This document shows positions 40,372 to 47,959 of a stretch of DNA of 64,000 nucleotides, one piece after another. A program made the translations under genes and the position numbers. Under the pieces are notes generated by a model. The model made no database searches and was not told where the DNA came from. It worked only from the letters and a program-made list of their open reading frames with translations. Where the stretch lies: contig NZ_VTTP01000001.1 of NCBI RefSeq assembly GCF_008364845.1, positions 210,827 to 274,826 on the forward strand, given 5' to 3'. Within the stretch, counting starts at the first letter, position 1; every line of letters begins with the position of its first letter. Origin of the DNA: Actinotalea subterranea (lineage in GTDB: Bacteria > Actinomycetota > Actinomycetes > Actinomycetales > Cellulomonadaceae).

Positions 40372-40965
40372 TCAGGCACCCTCACTGCGACGCAGCCCCC
40401 TCACGAGGACGCCCACCATGGCGCGGGCGTCGTAGCGGTCGTCCCCGTCCGAGCCGATGCAGAGGTTGCCGACGCCCCGCATGAGCGCGTACGCACCGAC
40501 GTCGGAGCGCACCTGACCGGCAGCAGCGGCCGCCTCGAGCAGCTGTGCGCACACGGGCACGAGGCGCTCGACGAAGTACGTGTGGAGCGCGCCGAAGGCG
40601 TCGTCGTCGGACCGCAGCACGTCCGCGAGCCCCCGCTTGGTGACCAGGAAGTCGACGAAGAGCTCGATCCAGCGCTCCAGGGCCACGGCCGGCGTGCCGC
40701 TGTCCCTGAGCAGGGCCGGGCCGGCCTCGGCACAGGCCTCCACCTGGTGCCGGTAGACCGCGACGATCAGCTCGGCCCGCGTGGGGAAGTGCCGGTAGAT
40801 CGTGCCCATCCCGACCCCCGCCTCGGCGGCGATGTCACGCACGGGCGCCTCGACCCCCGACCTGACGAAGACGGTGGCCGCCGCGGCGACGAGCGCCTCC
40901 TCGTTCCGGCGGGCATCCGCACGCTTCCGCGGCGCGCCCTGCGCCGCTGGGCCACCTGCCACCAC
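40372..40965 (-). CDS. TetR-family transcriptional regulator
   Basis: A 197-residue repressor. The N-terminal HTH reads ARRNEEALVAAAATVFVRSG, then DIAAEAGVGMGTIYRHFPTRAELI. The C-terminal ligand domain ends with GVGNLCIGSDGDDRYDARAMVGVLVRGL, which resembles the TetR_C subgroup near oxidoreductases. GGGAGG lies 7 bp before the GTG start. It is divergent from the aldo/keto reductase, and two matching dyads lie in the shared promoter, so it very likely represses the reductase. Confidence 0.9.
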   Translation of the reverse strand: MVAGGPAAQGAPRKRADARRNEEALVAAAATVFVRSGVEAPVRDIAAEAGVGMGTIYRHFPTRAELIVAVYRHQVEACAEAGPALLRDSGTPAVALERWIELFVDFLVTKRGLADVLRSDDDAFGALHTYFVERLVPVCAQLLEAAAAAGQVRSDVGAYALMRGVGNLCIGSDGDDRYDARAMVGVLVRGLRRSEGA

Positions 40966-40981
40966 TGTCGACCTCCCACCC

Positions 40982-41029
40982 TTGCCAAACGGAACAGCGC
41001 TCCATATGGTCGTAATGGAGCACCGCTCC
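40982..41029 (+). promoter_or_regulatory. Aldo/keto reductase promoter with two TetR operators
   Basis: TTGCCA (40982-40987), 17 bp, TATGGT (41005-41010). Dyad O1 GGAACAGCGCTCC (40991-41003) lies between -35 and -10, and dyad O2 GGAGCACCGCTCC (41017-41029) covers the predicted transcription start. The two are also inverted copies of each other (13 of 16 bp), centred 26 bp apart. Confidence 0.7.
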
Positions 41030-41132
41030 GGTTAGTCGAGGATGGCGCAGCACCCACCTGGACGCAACCCCGTCACCGCGACCTCCCGCGCGGCACGCTC
41101 CGACCGAACCCACCCAGCCAGGAGGATCAGCC

Positions 41133-42152
41133 ATGCAGTACCGCACCTTGGGCCGCACGGGTGTGCAGGTCAGCACGCTCGCGCTCGGCGCGATGAACTT
41201 CGGCGCCATCGGCCGGACCACGCAGGAGGAGGCGACAGCGATCGTCGATGCCGCACTCGGCGCAGGCATCAACCTCATCGACACGGCCGACATGTACGGC
41301 CGCGGCGAGTCCGAGGAGATGGTCGGCAGGGCCATCGCCGGGCGTCGCGACGACGTCGTGCTCGCCACGAAGGTGGGCCTGCCGATGGACGACGGCCTCG
41401 ACCACCAAGGCTCTTCCCGCCGTTGGCTGGTCGCCGAGCTCGACAACAGCCTGCGCCGCCTGGGCGTCAACCACGTGGACCTGTACCAGGTGCACCGGTG
41501 GGATCCGAGGACGAGCGACGAGGAGACGCTCGCCACGCTGACCGACCTGCAGCGCGCGGGGAAGATCCGCTACTTCGGCTCGTCGACCTACCCCGCGTAC
41601 CGCATCGTCCAGGCGCAGTGGGCCGCTCGTGAGCATCACCTCGGCCGGTTCGTGACCGAGCAGCCCAGCTACTCGATCCTGCAGCGCGGGGTCGAGGCCC
41701 ACGTGCTCCCCGTGACCCAGGAGTACGGGCTCGGTGTGCTGGCCTGGAGCCCGCTGGCCTCGGGCTGGCTCTCCGGGGCGGTGCGGGCGGGGACGCCGAT
41801 CACGACGAGCCGGTCGACGGCCTTGCCCGAGCGGTTCGACCTGACGATCCCGTCCAACCGCGCGCGGATGGACGCCGTCGAGAGACTCGCCACCATCGCG
41901 GACGACGCCGGGCTGACCATGATCCAGCTCGCGCTCGGGTTCGTGACCGCCCACCCGGCCGTGACGAGCGCGCTGATCGGCCCTCGAACCCTCGACCACC
42001 TGCGGTCCCAGCTCGCCGCCGCGGACACCGTCCTGCCCCCCGACGTGCTCGACGCCGTCGACGCCGTGGTGGCGCCCGGGACAGACCTGGCGCCGCAGGA
42101 GAAGTTCGACACCCCACCGGCGCTGCTGGAGCCTGCGCTCCGGCGGCGGTAG
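41133..42152 (+). CDS. Aldo/keto reductase
   Basis: A 339-residue NADPH-dependent reductase of the AKR superfamily. The catalytic tetrad is visible: Asp and Tyr in LIDTADMYGRGES, Lys in LATKVG, His in YQVHRWDP. Cofactor-binding segments are ALIGPRTLDHLRSQLAA and TEQPSYSILQRGVEAHVLP. AGGAGG precedes the ATG. Expression is probably controlled by the divergent TetR protein through the two dyads in the promoter. The substrate is unknown, typically an aldehyde or ketone. Confidence 0.93.
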   Translation: MQYRTLGRTGVQVSTLALGAMNFGAIGRTTQEEATAIVDAALGAGINLIDTADMYGRGESEEMVGRAIAGRRDDVVLATKVGLPMDDGLDHQGSSRRWLVAELDNSLRRLGVNHVDLYQVHRWDPRTSDEETLATLTDLQRAGKIRYFGSSTYPAYRIVQAQWAAREHHLGRFVTEQPSYSILQRGVEAHVLPVTQEYGLGVLAWSPLASGWLSGAVRAGTPITTSRSTALPERFDLTIPSNRARMDAVERLATIADDAGLTMIQLALGFVTAHPAVTSALIGPRTLDHLRSQLAAADTVLPPDVLDAVDAVVAPGTDLAPQEKFDTPPALLEPALRRR

Positions 42153-42168
42153 GACGATGTCCCGCCCT

Positions 42169-43446
42169 TCAGGCTGAGCCGGCCGGGCCCCCGGGCCCGG
42201 TCGGCGCGCCCAGCGCCGCATCAACGAGGCGGCGCACCGGGGACTCCTGGTCATGCACCTGCTGCGCGAGGAGGTGAAGGCCGAGGACGAGCGGGACGGA
42301 CAGCCGATGAGGCGCGTCGACCTCGAGCACGGAGAGCGGGTCAGACTCGATCCAGGTGTCTCGGGCGGGGTTCAGCCGGACGACGTCGATGCCCAACGTG
42401 TACGGCCGGTCCGCGCCCGGCACACGCCTGCGCCGGACCTCGTGCGAGTCGATGGACAGCAGGGCCAGGGTGAGCAGCTCGGGCTTCGCCGACTTCTCGA
42501 GCCATCGTCCGAATCCCAGGAACGCGGAGGCGCGGACCTCGGAGCGCGCGACGCCTGCCTCCTCCGACAGCTCGCGCAGCGCTCCGTGCGCGGCGAGCTC
42601 GTCCACCCGCAGGCTCGTCGCACCCTCGAAGTCGACCGGCTCGAGCGAGCCGGAGCCCGACGGGGCGAGCAGGCCCTGGCTCGACTCGTTGTGGTTGGAC
42701 TGCGAGACCACGACGAGTCGCGCGTCTGTCGTCAGGGCCAGTACCGAGGTGCCGATGCCGTTGAGCAACCAGCTCTCGCCGAAGTCCCTGAGCCTGCCGT
42801 GCCGATCGACGTACAGGGCCCGGCCGAGGTCCGAAACCAGGCGGCCGGCCTGCAGGACGTCCTTCATCGCGAGGATGTCGGAGCCGAGGTGGTCCCAGTA
42901 CCGCGCAGGCACCATCCGCCAGTGGGTGGCGAGGAGCGCAGCACCGCCGCCGAGGTCGGCGTCAAGGCCGAGGAGGTGGCCGTTGTACGTCCGCCCGCTC
43001 GCGACCCGCCGCCTGCGGAAGGCAGTGCCTGCGTCGCTCAGCTCGCGCGGGAGCCGGTACGCGGAGTCAGCGACCTGGGCGGTCACCTGCCCGGCGGCGA
43101 TGGCCCGTGTCGCCACCCGGTCGACGACCACGTGACCGAGCGACGTGCCGACGAACTCGAACCGGTCCGAGCCCTCGACTGCGGCGCGGACGTCCGCGAA
43201 GCCGTCGCCCGAGCGGTCCACGAACTGGATCTCACGCAGGCGCGCGTGGTGCGCCCGCACCTCGAGGACGACCAGCACGACGGACACGACGGCCAGAGCC
43301 ACGGCGAGCGCGGGCGGCGTCGGCACCGCGAGCCCGATCACGCCGGTCAGGGCCAGCACGAGGCTCAGGACGATCCACCTCGCGTGGTCGGCGAACGCGA
43401 CGACCCGCAGCACGGCCGTCCACAGCCATCGCGTGATCACGACCAT
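42169..43446 (-). CDS. Two-helix membrane protein with NUDIX-like domain
   Basis: A 425-residue protein. Two transmembrane helices lie at about 22-42 and 47-65, then a cytoplasmic domain. Near residues 298-306 the stretch GALRELSEEAGV fits the core of a Nudix box (REUxEExGU), flanked by strands SVLALTTDARLVVVSQSNHN and SAFLGFGRW. Two transmembrane helices followed by a NUDIX fold recall the SMODS-associated NUDIX effectors of cyclic-nucleotide defence, but no SMODS synthase is nearby. A TAGGGT hexamer ends 7 bp before the ATG. Function unknown. Confidence 0.72.
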   Translation of the reverse strand: MVVITRWLWTAVLRVVAFADHARWIVLSLVLALTGVIGLAVPTPPALAVALAVVSVVLVVLEVRAHHARLREIQFVDRSGDGFADVRAAVEGSDRFEFVGTSLGHVVVDRVATRAIAAGQVTAQVADSAYRLPRELSDAGTAFRRRRVASGRTYNGHLLGLDADLGGGAALLATHWRMVPARYWDHLGSDILAMKDVLQAGRLVSDLGRALYVDRHGRLRDFGESWLLNGIGTSVLALTTDARLVVVSQSNHNESSQGLLAPSGSGSLEPVDFEGATSLRVDELAAHGALRELSEEAGVARSEVRASAFLGFGRWLEKSAKPELLTLALLSIDSHEVRRRRVPGADRPYTLGIDVVRLNPARDTWIESDPLSVLEVDAPHRLSVPLVLGLHLLAQQVHDQESPVRRLVDAALGAPTGPGGPAGSA

Positions 43447-43453
43447 GGCGGTC

Positions 43454-43459
43454 ACCCTA
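43454..43459 (-). promoter_or_regulatory. Leaderless-type -10 hexamer TAGGGT before the NUDIX membrane gene
   Basis: Read on the minus strand, TAGGGT ends 7 bp before the ATG at 43446, with no Shine-Dalgarno sequence. Confidence 0.5.
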
Positions 43460-43518
43460 TCCGCCGGGTGGATGCGCTCCCTGGGCCTCGGTCGACCGGG
43501 GAGGGCATGGGCGGGCAC

Positions 43519-43553
43519 GGGCGGGCACGGAGCACGCGGTCCCGTGCCCGCCC
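43519..43553 (-). terminator. Terminator hairpin after the VOC gene
   Basis: GGGCGGGCACGG (43519-43530) and CCGTGCCCGCCC (43542-43553) form a perfect 12-bp stem with an 11-nt loop, just past the VOC stop. The unit GCGGGCACGG is also directly repeated at 43511 and 43521. Confidence 0.65.
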
Positions 43554-43561
43554 GCACCGTC

Positions 43562-43984
43562 TCAGGACTCGCCGGCCGGGAGGACGTCGAGCACCCAGGT
43601 CACGCCGAACGCGTCCGTGAGCATCCCGTACAGCGGCGCCCACCCGGCGGGCGCGAGGTCCTGGACGATCGTCGCCCCCGCCGACAGCCGGCCCCACCGT
43701 TCGGTGATCTCCTCGACCGAGCCGCTGCGGACGGACACGAAGAAGGAGTTCTGACCCCGCTCCCAGGGCAGGTGGCCGGGCACGTCGTAGGCCATGACGT
43801 GGAAGCCGTCGTCGGCGACGACCTGGCCCCACATCACCCGGTCGGCGTCCGCCGGGTCCTGGACGTTGTGGGCGTCCGCGTAGGTGACGAGCGCCAGGTC
43901 ACCGCCGAACACGGTGCGGTACAGCTCGAGGGCGGCACGGGCGTCGCCGCGGAAGTTGAGGTGGGTCGTGGTGGTGAGGGTCAT
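43562..43984 (-). CDS. VOC-family (PhnB/glyoxalase-like) protein
   Basis: A 140-residue vicinal-oxygen-chelate protein of the PhnB type: THLNFRGDARAALELYRTVFGGDLAL at the N-terminus, FHVMAYDVPGHL in the middle and YGMLTDAFGVTWVLDV at the end. AAGGAG lies 8 bp before the ATG. The divergent WYL regulator is its probable controller. Members are often annotated only as VOC proteins; the substrate is not known. Confidence 0.87.
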   Translation of the reverse strand: MTLTTTTHLNFRGDARAALELYRTVFGGDLALVTYADAHNVQDPADADRVMWGQVVADDGFHVMAYDVPGHLPWERGQNSFFVSVRSGSVEEITERWGRLSAGATIVQDLAPAGWAPLYGMLTDAFGVTWVLDVLPAGES

Positions 43985-44110
43985 GGCTGGTGCTCCTTGG
44001 ACTGGATCGGTCGATGCGACGGGGCACGTCCTCCTTGGCCGGCGCCGCACGATCGACGCTACGGAGCGCAGGTGCCACTTCCTGACCGCAATAGCACGCA
44101 GACTTGAGTC

Positions 44111-45103
44111 ATGGCCGTGACCAGCTCCCGCACGCTCCGCCTGCTGTCGCTCCTTCAGTCGCGACGGCACTGGGCGGGCGAGGACCTCGCCGGGCGCCTC
44201 GGGGTGTCGATCCGGACCCTGCGGCGCGACGTCGAGCGGCTCCGCGAGCTCGGGTACCCGGTCGAGGCCCATCGCGGGGTGTACGGCGGCTACGCCCTCG
44301 CCCCGGGCGCGTCGCTGCCCCCGCTCGTCCTCGACGACGACGAGGCCGTCGCGCTCGTCGTGGGCCTGTCGGCCGCAGCGGGCACGGGGGTCGCGGGCCT
44401 CGCCGAGCCGTCGGCGCGGGCCCTGGCGAAGGTCGTGCCCGTCATGCCCACCCGACTACGGCGGCGCGTGGAGGCGCTGAGGTCGGTGACGGCGCCCGGC
44501 ACCTGGACGACCGGCCCGCGGACGGACCACGGCGTCGAGCCCGACGTGCTGAGCGCCGCCGCCCTGGCCTGCCGCGACGGGGAGGCGCTCGAGTTCCGGT
44601 ACACGGCAGCCGACGGCACCCCGAGCGACCGCCACGTCGAGCCGTACCGCCTCGTGCCGCTCGGCCTGCGCTGGTACCTCGTCGCGTGGGACCCGTCACG
44701 CGTCGACTGGCGCGTGTTCCGGCTCGATCGCGTGACCGAGCCGCGGGGCACCGGCAGCAGGTTCGCCCCGAGGCGCCTCCCGGCCGACGACGCCGCCACC
44801 TTCGTGCGCGAGCGGATCAGCGGCGGCGCCGAGGGCTTCCACGTCGAGGCGCTCGTCGACGCGCCCGCGGCGCAGGTCCGACGGCGGGTCGGCTGGCTCA
44901 CCGTCACGGAGGAGGGCCCGGACCGGTGCCGGGTGGAGCTCGACGTCGACGACCTCCTGTGGGGCGCGACCGCCCTCGGCCTGCTCGGCGCGAGCTTCGC
45001 CGTGGTGGCGCCGCCGGGGCTCGCCGCGACCCTGCACGATCTCGCTGACCGCTTCGCGTCGGCGAGCCTGGCGCTCGCTGCAGGACCAGGTGACGCGCAC
45101 TGA
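44111..45103 (+). CDS. YafY-type HTH/WYL-domain transcriptional regulator
   Basis: A 330-residue regulator. The N-terminal winged helix is RTLRLLSLLQSRRHWAGEDLAGRLGVSIRTLRRDVERLRELGYPVEA, split by the wing GVYGGYALAPG. The WYL domain (about 140-210) contains EFRYTAADG, VEPYRLVPLGLRWYLVAWD and FRLDRV, and a C-terminal WCX extension follows. WYL domains sense ligands or nucleic acids. It is divergent from the VOC gene over 126 bp, the common YafY-VOC arrangement. Confidence 0.92.
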   Translation: MAVTSSRTLRLLSLLQSRRHWAGEDLAGRLGVSIRTLRRDVERLRELGYPVEAHRGVYGGYALAPGASLPPLVLDDDEAVALVVGLSAAAGTGVAGLAEPSARALAKVVPVMPTRLRRRVEALRSVTAPGTWTTGPRTDHGVEPDVLSAAALACRDGEALEFRYTAADGTPSDRHVEPYRLVPLGLRWYLVAWDPSRVDWRVFRLDRVTEPRGTGSRFAPRRLPADDAATFVRERISGGAEGFHVEALVDAPAAQVRRRVGWLTVTEEGPDRCRVELDVDDLLWGATALGLLGASFAVVAPPGLAATLHDLADRFASASLALAAGPGDAH

Positions 45104-45138
45104 GCGCGCGGGCCGCGACCACCTGGGACGCGTCAGGA

Positions 45139-45582
45139 TCACCCGGCCGCGAGGCGGTCGGCCTCCCGCTCGTACCAGGCGACGAGGGCGGCGTCGGGCG
45201 GTGCGACCCGACGCCGGAAAGCACGGCGCCGCAGCGTGATCGGGCGCAGGTTCGCCCAGCTGCTCCGCTGCAGGCCGGGCACCACGCCAGGGACGCGCCG
45301 GTGGTCACCGCGGGCCGAGCGGTCCTGGGACGTGAACCTGGCGACGCTGCACCTGCCGCCACGGACGGCGAGGACCAGGACCGGCCGGTCCTTGCTCCCT
45401 GTCCCGTCCTCGAAGGGCACCTCGGCGAACCACACCTCGCCCGGGGCGGGCCGTGCGCGACCACGTCGGCCCCGGGCCCTCACCAGCGCGAGGACCAGCA
45501 CGCAGACCGCAGCCACCGCGATCAGCTGGCCGGTTCCAGCCTCCCCGACCCACGCCACGACGGCATCCAGCCGATCCTGCAT
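45139..45582 (-). CDS. Membrane-anchored MazF/PemK-like protein
   Basis: A 147-residue protein. Residues about 20-36 (GQLIAVAAVCVLVLALV) form one transmembrane helix, followed by a basic stretch and a PemK/MazF-like beta-barrel: PGEVWFAEVPFEDGTGSKDRPVLVL corresponds to the GDVWxxxxxPxxGxEqxgxRPVLVL region, and VARFTSQD to the next strand. No antitoxin gene is adjacent. Toxins of this family are soluble RNases, so a membrane tether is odd and may mark a different role. ATG 45582 was chosen because the frame further upstream has no domain. Confidence 0.72.
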   Translation of the reverse strand: MQDRLDAVVAWVGEAGTGQLIAVAAVCVLVLALVRARGRRGRARPAPGEVWFAEVPFEDGTGSKDRPVLVLAVRGGRCSVARFTSQDRSARGDHRRVPGVVPGLQRSSWANLRPITLRRRAFRRRVAPPDAALVAWYEREADRLAAG

Positions 45583-45652
45583 GACAGCTCTCCTCGTCCG
45601 CCGCGGCTCGTCCCCGTCGACCCTAGGACCGGGACCGGTCTCCCATGACGCG

Positions 45653-46864
45653 TCAGTCCGGCAGGAGCGGCACCGCGATGCCCTCGCCGGTACGCAGGAG
45701 GCTCGCACGCGTCACGGCGCGAGCCCCGAACCGCAGCGCGACGGCGTCGACCGCCGAGTCGAGCGCGCCACGGTCCGCGTGCTCGAGCTCGAGCGTCTGC
45801 TGCACGTAGGTGGCGCTGGACAGCCCGGTCAGGGCCGTGCCGATGAGCGTCAGCCCACGCTCGCGGATGAGGGGTTCCGCCTCGTCGAGGAGGCGGAGGG
45901 CGACTGCGGCGACCTCCTCGCCCGACTCGGTGGGCCGGACGAAGGACCGCGAGCGCGTCGCGCGCGTGTAGTCCGCGAAGCGCAGCCTGAGCACCACCGT
46001 GGCGGTGACGCGGTGCGCGCCGCGCAGCCGCCGGCACACGCGGTCGACGAGTCCGAGCAGCGCCGCCCGCACGAACCGCGGGTCGTGCGCACCCTGGCCC
46101 AGGGCCCGTTGCGCACCGATCGAGCCCCGCGGGCGGTCCGTGACGACCCGCGCGGGCGTGCGCCCGTGGACCACCGCGAACAGGTGCCGCCCACCCGCCG
46201 GGCCGAGCAGCCCGACGAGCACGGGCTGGGGCAGCGCCGCGACGTCGCCCGCCGTGACGAGCCCGTAGCCATGGAGCTTGCGCGCGGTGACCTCCCCGAC
46301 GCCCCAGAGCATCTCGACCGGCAGGGGGTGCAGGAACGCGTCCTCGGCGTCCGGCGGGACGAGCAGGAGGCCGTCGGGCTTGGCCACGCGGCTCGCGACC
46401 TTCGCGAGGAAGGGAGTGCGCGCCACGCCCACCGTGATCGGGAGACCGACCTCGTCGCGCACCTGCGCGCGCAGCCGCGCGGCGATGTCCAGCGGCGGAA
46501 CGTCGATGCGGTGCAGGCCCGCGACGTCGAGGAACGCCTCGTCGATCGACACGCCCTGGACGTTCGGCGTGGTGCGGCGGAACACGTCGAACACCGCGCG
46601 GCTCGCCTCGACGTAGGCGTCGAACCGGGGCGGGACCACGACGAGGCCGGGGCAGACGGCGCGCGCCTGGCGCCCACCCATCGCCGTCCGCACGCCCCGC
46701 CGCTTGGCCTCGTACGACGCGGCGAGCACGACTCCCCCGCCGACAGCGACGGGACGGCCGCGCAGCCGCGGGTCGTCCCGCTGCTCGACCGCGGCGTAGA
46801 AGGCGTCGAGGTCGGCGTGCAGGATCGCCGCGCGACGCTCGGGCTCCGCTCCACGCTGGGTCAT
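45653..46864 (-). CDS. dinB: DNA polymerase IV (Y-family)
   Basis: About 403 residues; error-prone translesion polymerase. Catalytic motifs are ILHADLDAFYAAVEQ, VVLAASYEAKRRGVRTAM, and the SIDEAFLDV acidic pair, with the helix-hairpin-helix region LWGVGEVTARKLHGYGL and a little-finger domain (LGQGAHDPRFVRAALLGLV). The tail ends without an obvious QLxLF clamp motif (last residues AVPLLPD), which is unusual. A LexA box overlaps the start region, so it is SOS-induced. ATG 46873 inside the box is an alternative start. Confidence 0.92.
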   Translation of the reverse strand: MTQRGAEPERRAAILHADLDAFYAAVEQRDDPRLRGRPVAVGGGVVLAASYEAKRRGVRTAMGGRQARAVCPGLVVVPPRFDAYVEASRAVFDVFRRTTPNVQGVSIDEAFLDVAGLHRIDVPPLDIAARLRAQVRDEVGLPITVGVARTPFLAKVASRVAKPDGLLLVPPDAEDAFLHPLPVEMLWGVGEVTARKLHGYGLVTAGDVAALPQPVLVGLLGPAGGRHLFAVVHGRTPARVVTDRPRGSIGAQRALGQGAHDPRFVRAALLGLVDRVCRRLRGAHRVTATVVLRLRFADYTRATRSRSFVRPTESGEEVAAVALRLLDEAEPLIRERGLTLIGTALTGLSSATYVQQTLELEHADRGALDSAVDAVALRFGARAVTRASLLRTGEGIAVPLLPD

Positions 46865-46865
46865 A

Positions 46866-46877
46866 GAACACATGTTC
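46866..46877. promoter_or_regulatory. LexA (SOS) box at dinB
   Basis: GAACACATGTTC is a perfect match to the actinobacterial LexA core GAAC-N4-GTTC. It lies directly upstream of, and touches, the dinB start and faces the divergent GNAT gene. Confidence 0.8.
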
Positions 46878-46935
46878 GATCCGAGGTCCGACATCCGACA
46901 AGACGCCGCCCGCGGGCCGTGTCGGCGGGTCCCCC

Positions 46936-46941
46936 TACGCT
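46936..46941 (+). promoter_or_regulatory. Leaderless-type -10 hexamer TACGCT before the GNAT gene
   Basis: TACGCT ends 7 bp before the ATG at 46949; no Shine-Dalgarno sequence. Confidence 0.5.
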
Positions 46942-46948
46942 GCCGTCC

Positions 46949-47527
46949 ATGGGAACCGTGGTGCTGCCCGCCGTCGGCCGTTACGACGACTTCGCCACCG
47001 TCGTGGGCACCCGACGGCCGGACGCCGGCGGCTGCTGGTGCATGAGCTACCGAGACTCGCGCGTGCCCAACCTCGAGCGCCCCGGCTACATGCGGGACGA
47101 GTGCGCGGCGGAGCCGGGCCCCGGTGTGCTCGCCTACGTGGACGACGTCGTGGCGGGCTGGTGCTCGATCGCGCCACGCAGCACCTACCGCCGCCTCATG
47201 CGCTCGAGGACCATCCCGTTCCTCGACGAGCGGGACGCCTGGAGCGCCGTCTGCTTCGTGGTGCGGCCCGGCTTCCGCGGGCGGGGCCTGATGCACGAGC
47301 TCCTCGCGGGCGCCGTCGCGCACGCGGCGGCCCACGGCGCCGAGGTCGTCGAGGGGTACCCGGTCGAGACGGGCGGCACGCGCGTCGACGTCATCTCGGG
47401 GTACGTCGGCACGGTCGAGCTGTTCGAGGCCGCCGGGTTCCACCGCGCCGGCCCCACCACGGCGCACAGCGGGCATCGCGAGCGCTGGATCATGCGCCGG
47501 GAGCTCGCTGCGGGTGCCGAGGCATGA
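46949..47527 (+). CDS. GNAT-family N-acetyltransferase
   Basis: A 192-residue acetyltransferase. The acetyl-CoA-binding motif is VCFVVRPGFRGRGLMHELLAGAV (RGRGL = R/Q-x-x-G-x-G/A type), preceded by VAGWCSIAPRSTYRRLMRS and followed by TVELFEAAGF. An N-terminal CWCMSYR cluster with two Cys is typical of this GNAT subgroup. Divergent from dinB across the LexA box. It overlaps the DUF1905 gene by 4 bp. Acceptor unknown. Confidence 0.87.
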   Translation: MGTVVLPAVGRYDDFATVVGTRRPDAGGCWCMSYRDSRVPNLERPGYMRDECAAEPGPGVLAYVDDVVAGWCSIAPRSTYRRLMRSRTIPFLDERDAWSAVCFVVRPGFRGRGLMHELLAGAVAHAAAHGAEVVEGYPVETGGTRVDVISGYVGTVELFEAAGFHRAGPTTAHSGHRERWIMRRELAAGAEA

Positions 47528-47850
47528 GCCGACCGAGCGGGGAGGTCGCCGTGGAGTACGAGTTCGACGCCGAGCTGTGGCAGTGGCAGGCCCGCACGAG
47601 CAGCTGGACGTTCGTGAGCGTCCCGCAGGACATGGCCGACGACATCCTCGACCTTGCCGGGCCCGTCGCCCGGGGCTTCGGCTCGCTGCGCGTCGAGGTC
47701 TCGATCGGGGCCAGCACCTGGCGCACCTCGGTGTTCCCCGACAGCGGCCGGGGAACCTACGTCCTGCCCGTCAAGCGTGCCGTCCGCACGGCCGAGGGCC
47801 TCGCCGTCGGCAGCTCCGCGAGCGTGCACCTGCGCCTCCTCGACGTCTGA
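47524..47850 (+). CDS. DUF1905 domain protein
   Basis: A 108-residue beta-rich protein: YEFDAELWQWQARTSSWTFVSVP, then FGSLRVEVSIGASTWRTSVFP and GTYVLPVKRAVRTAEGL follow the DUF1905 pattern. Function of the family is unknown; it often occurs next to small enzymes. The ATG overlaps the GNAT stop. Confidence 0.82.
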   Translation: MSRPSGEVAVEYEFDAELWQWQARTSSWTFVSVPQDMADDILDLAGPVARGFGSLRVEVSIGASTWRTSVFPDSGRGTYVLPVKRAVRTAEGLAVGSSASVHLRLLDV

Positions 47851-47959
47851 CCGGCTGCCACCCACCGACCGTCCACGGCGTCAGGCGTCACGGCGGTAGC
47901 GTCGACGCGACGCGCCGGCCGCACACCGCGGCCGCCCGAGCGCAGGAAGGACCCCTCCC

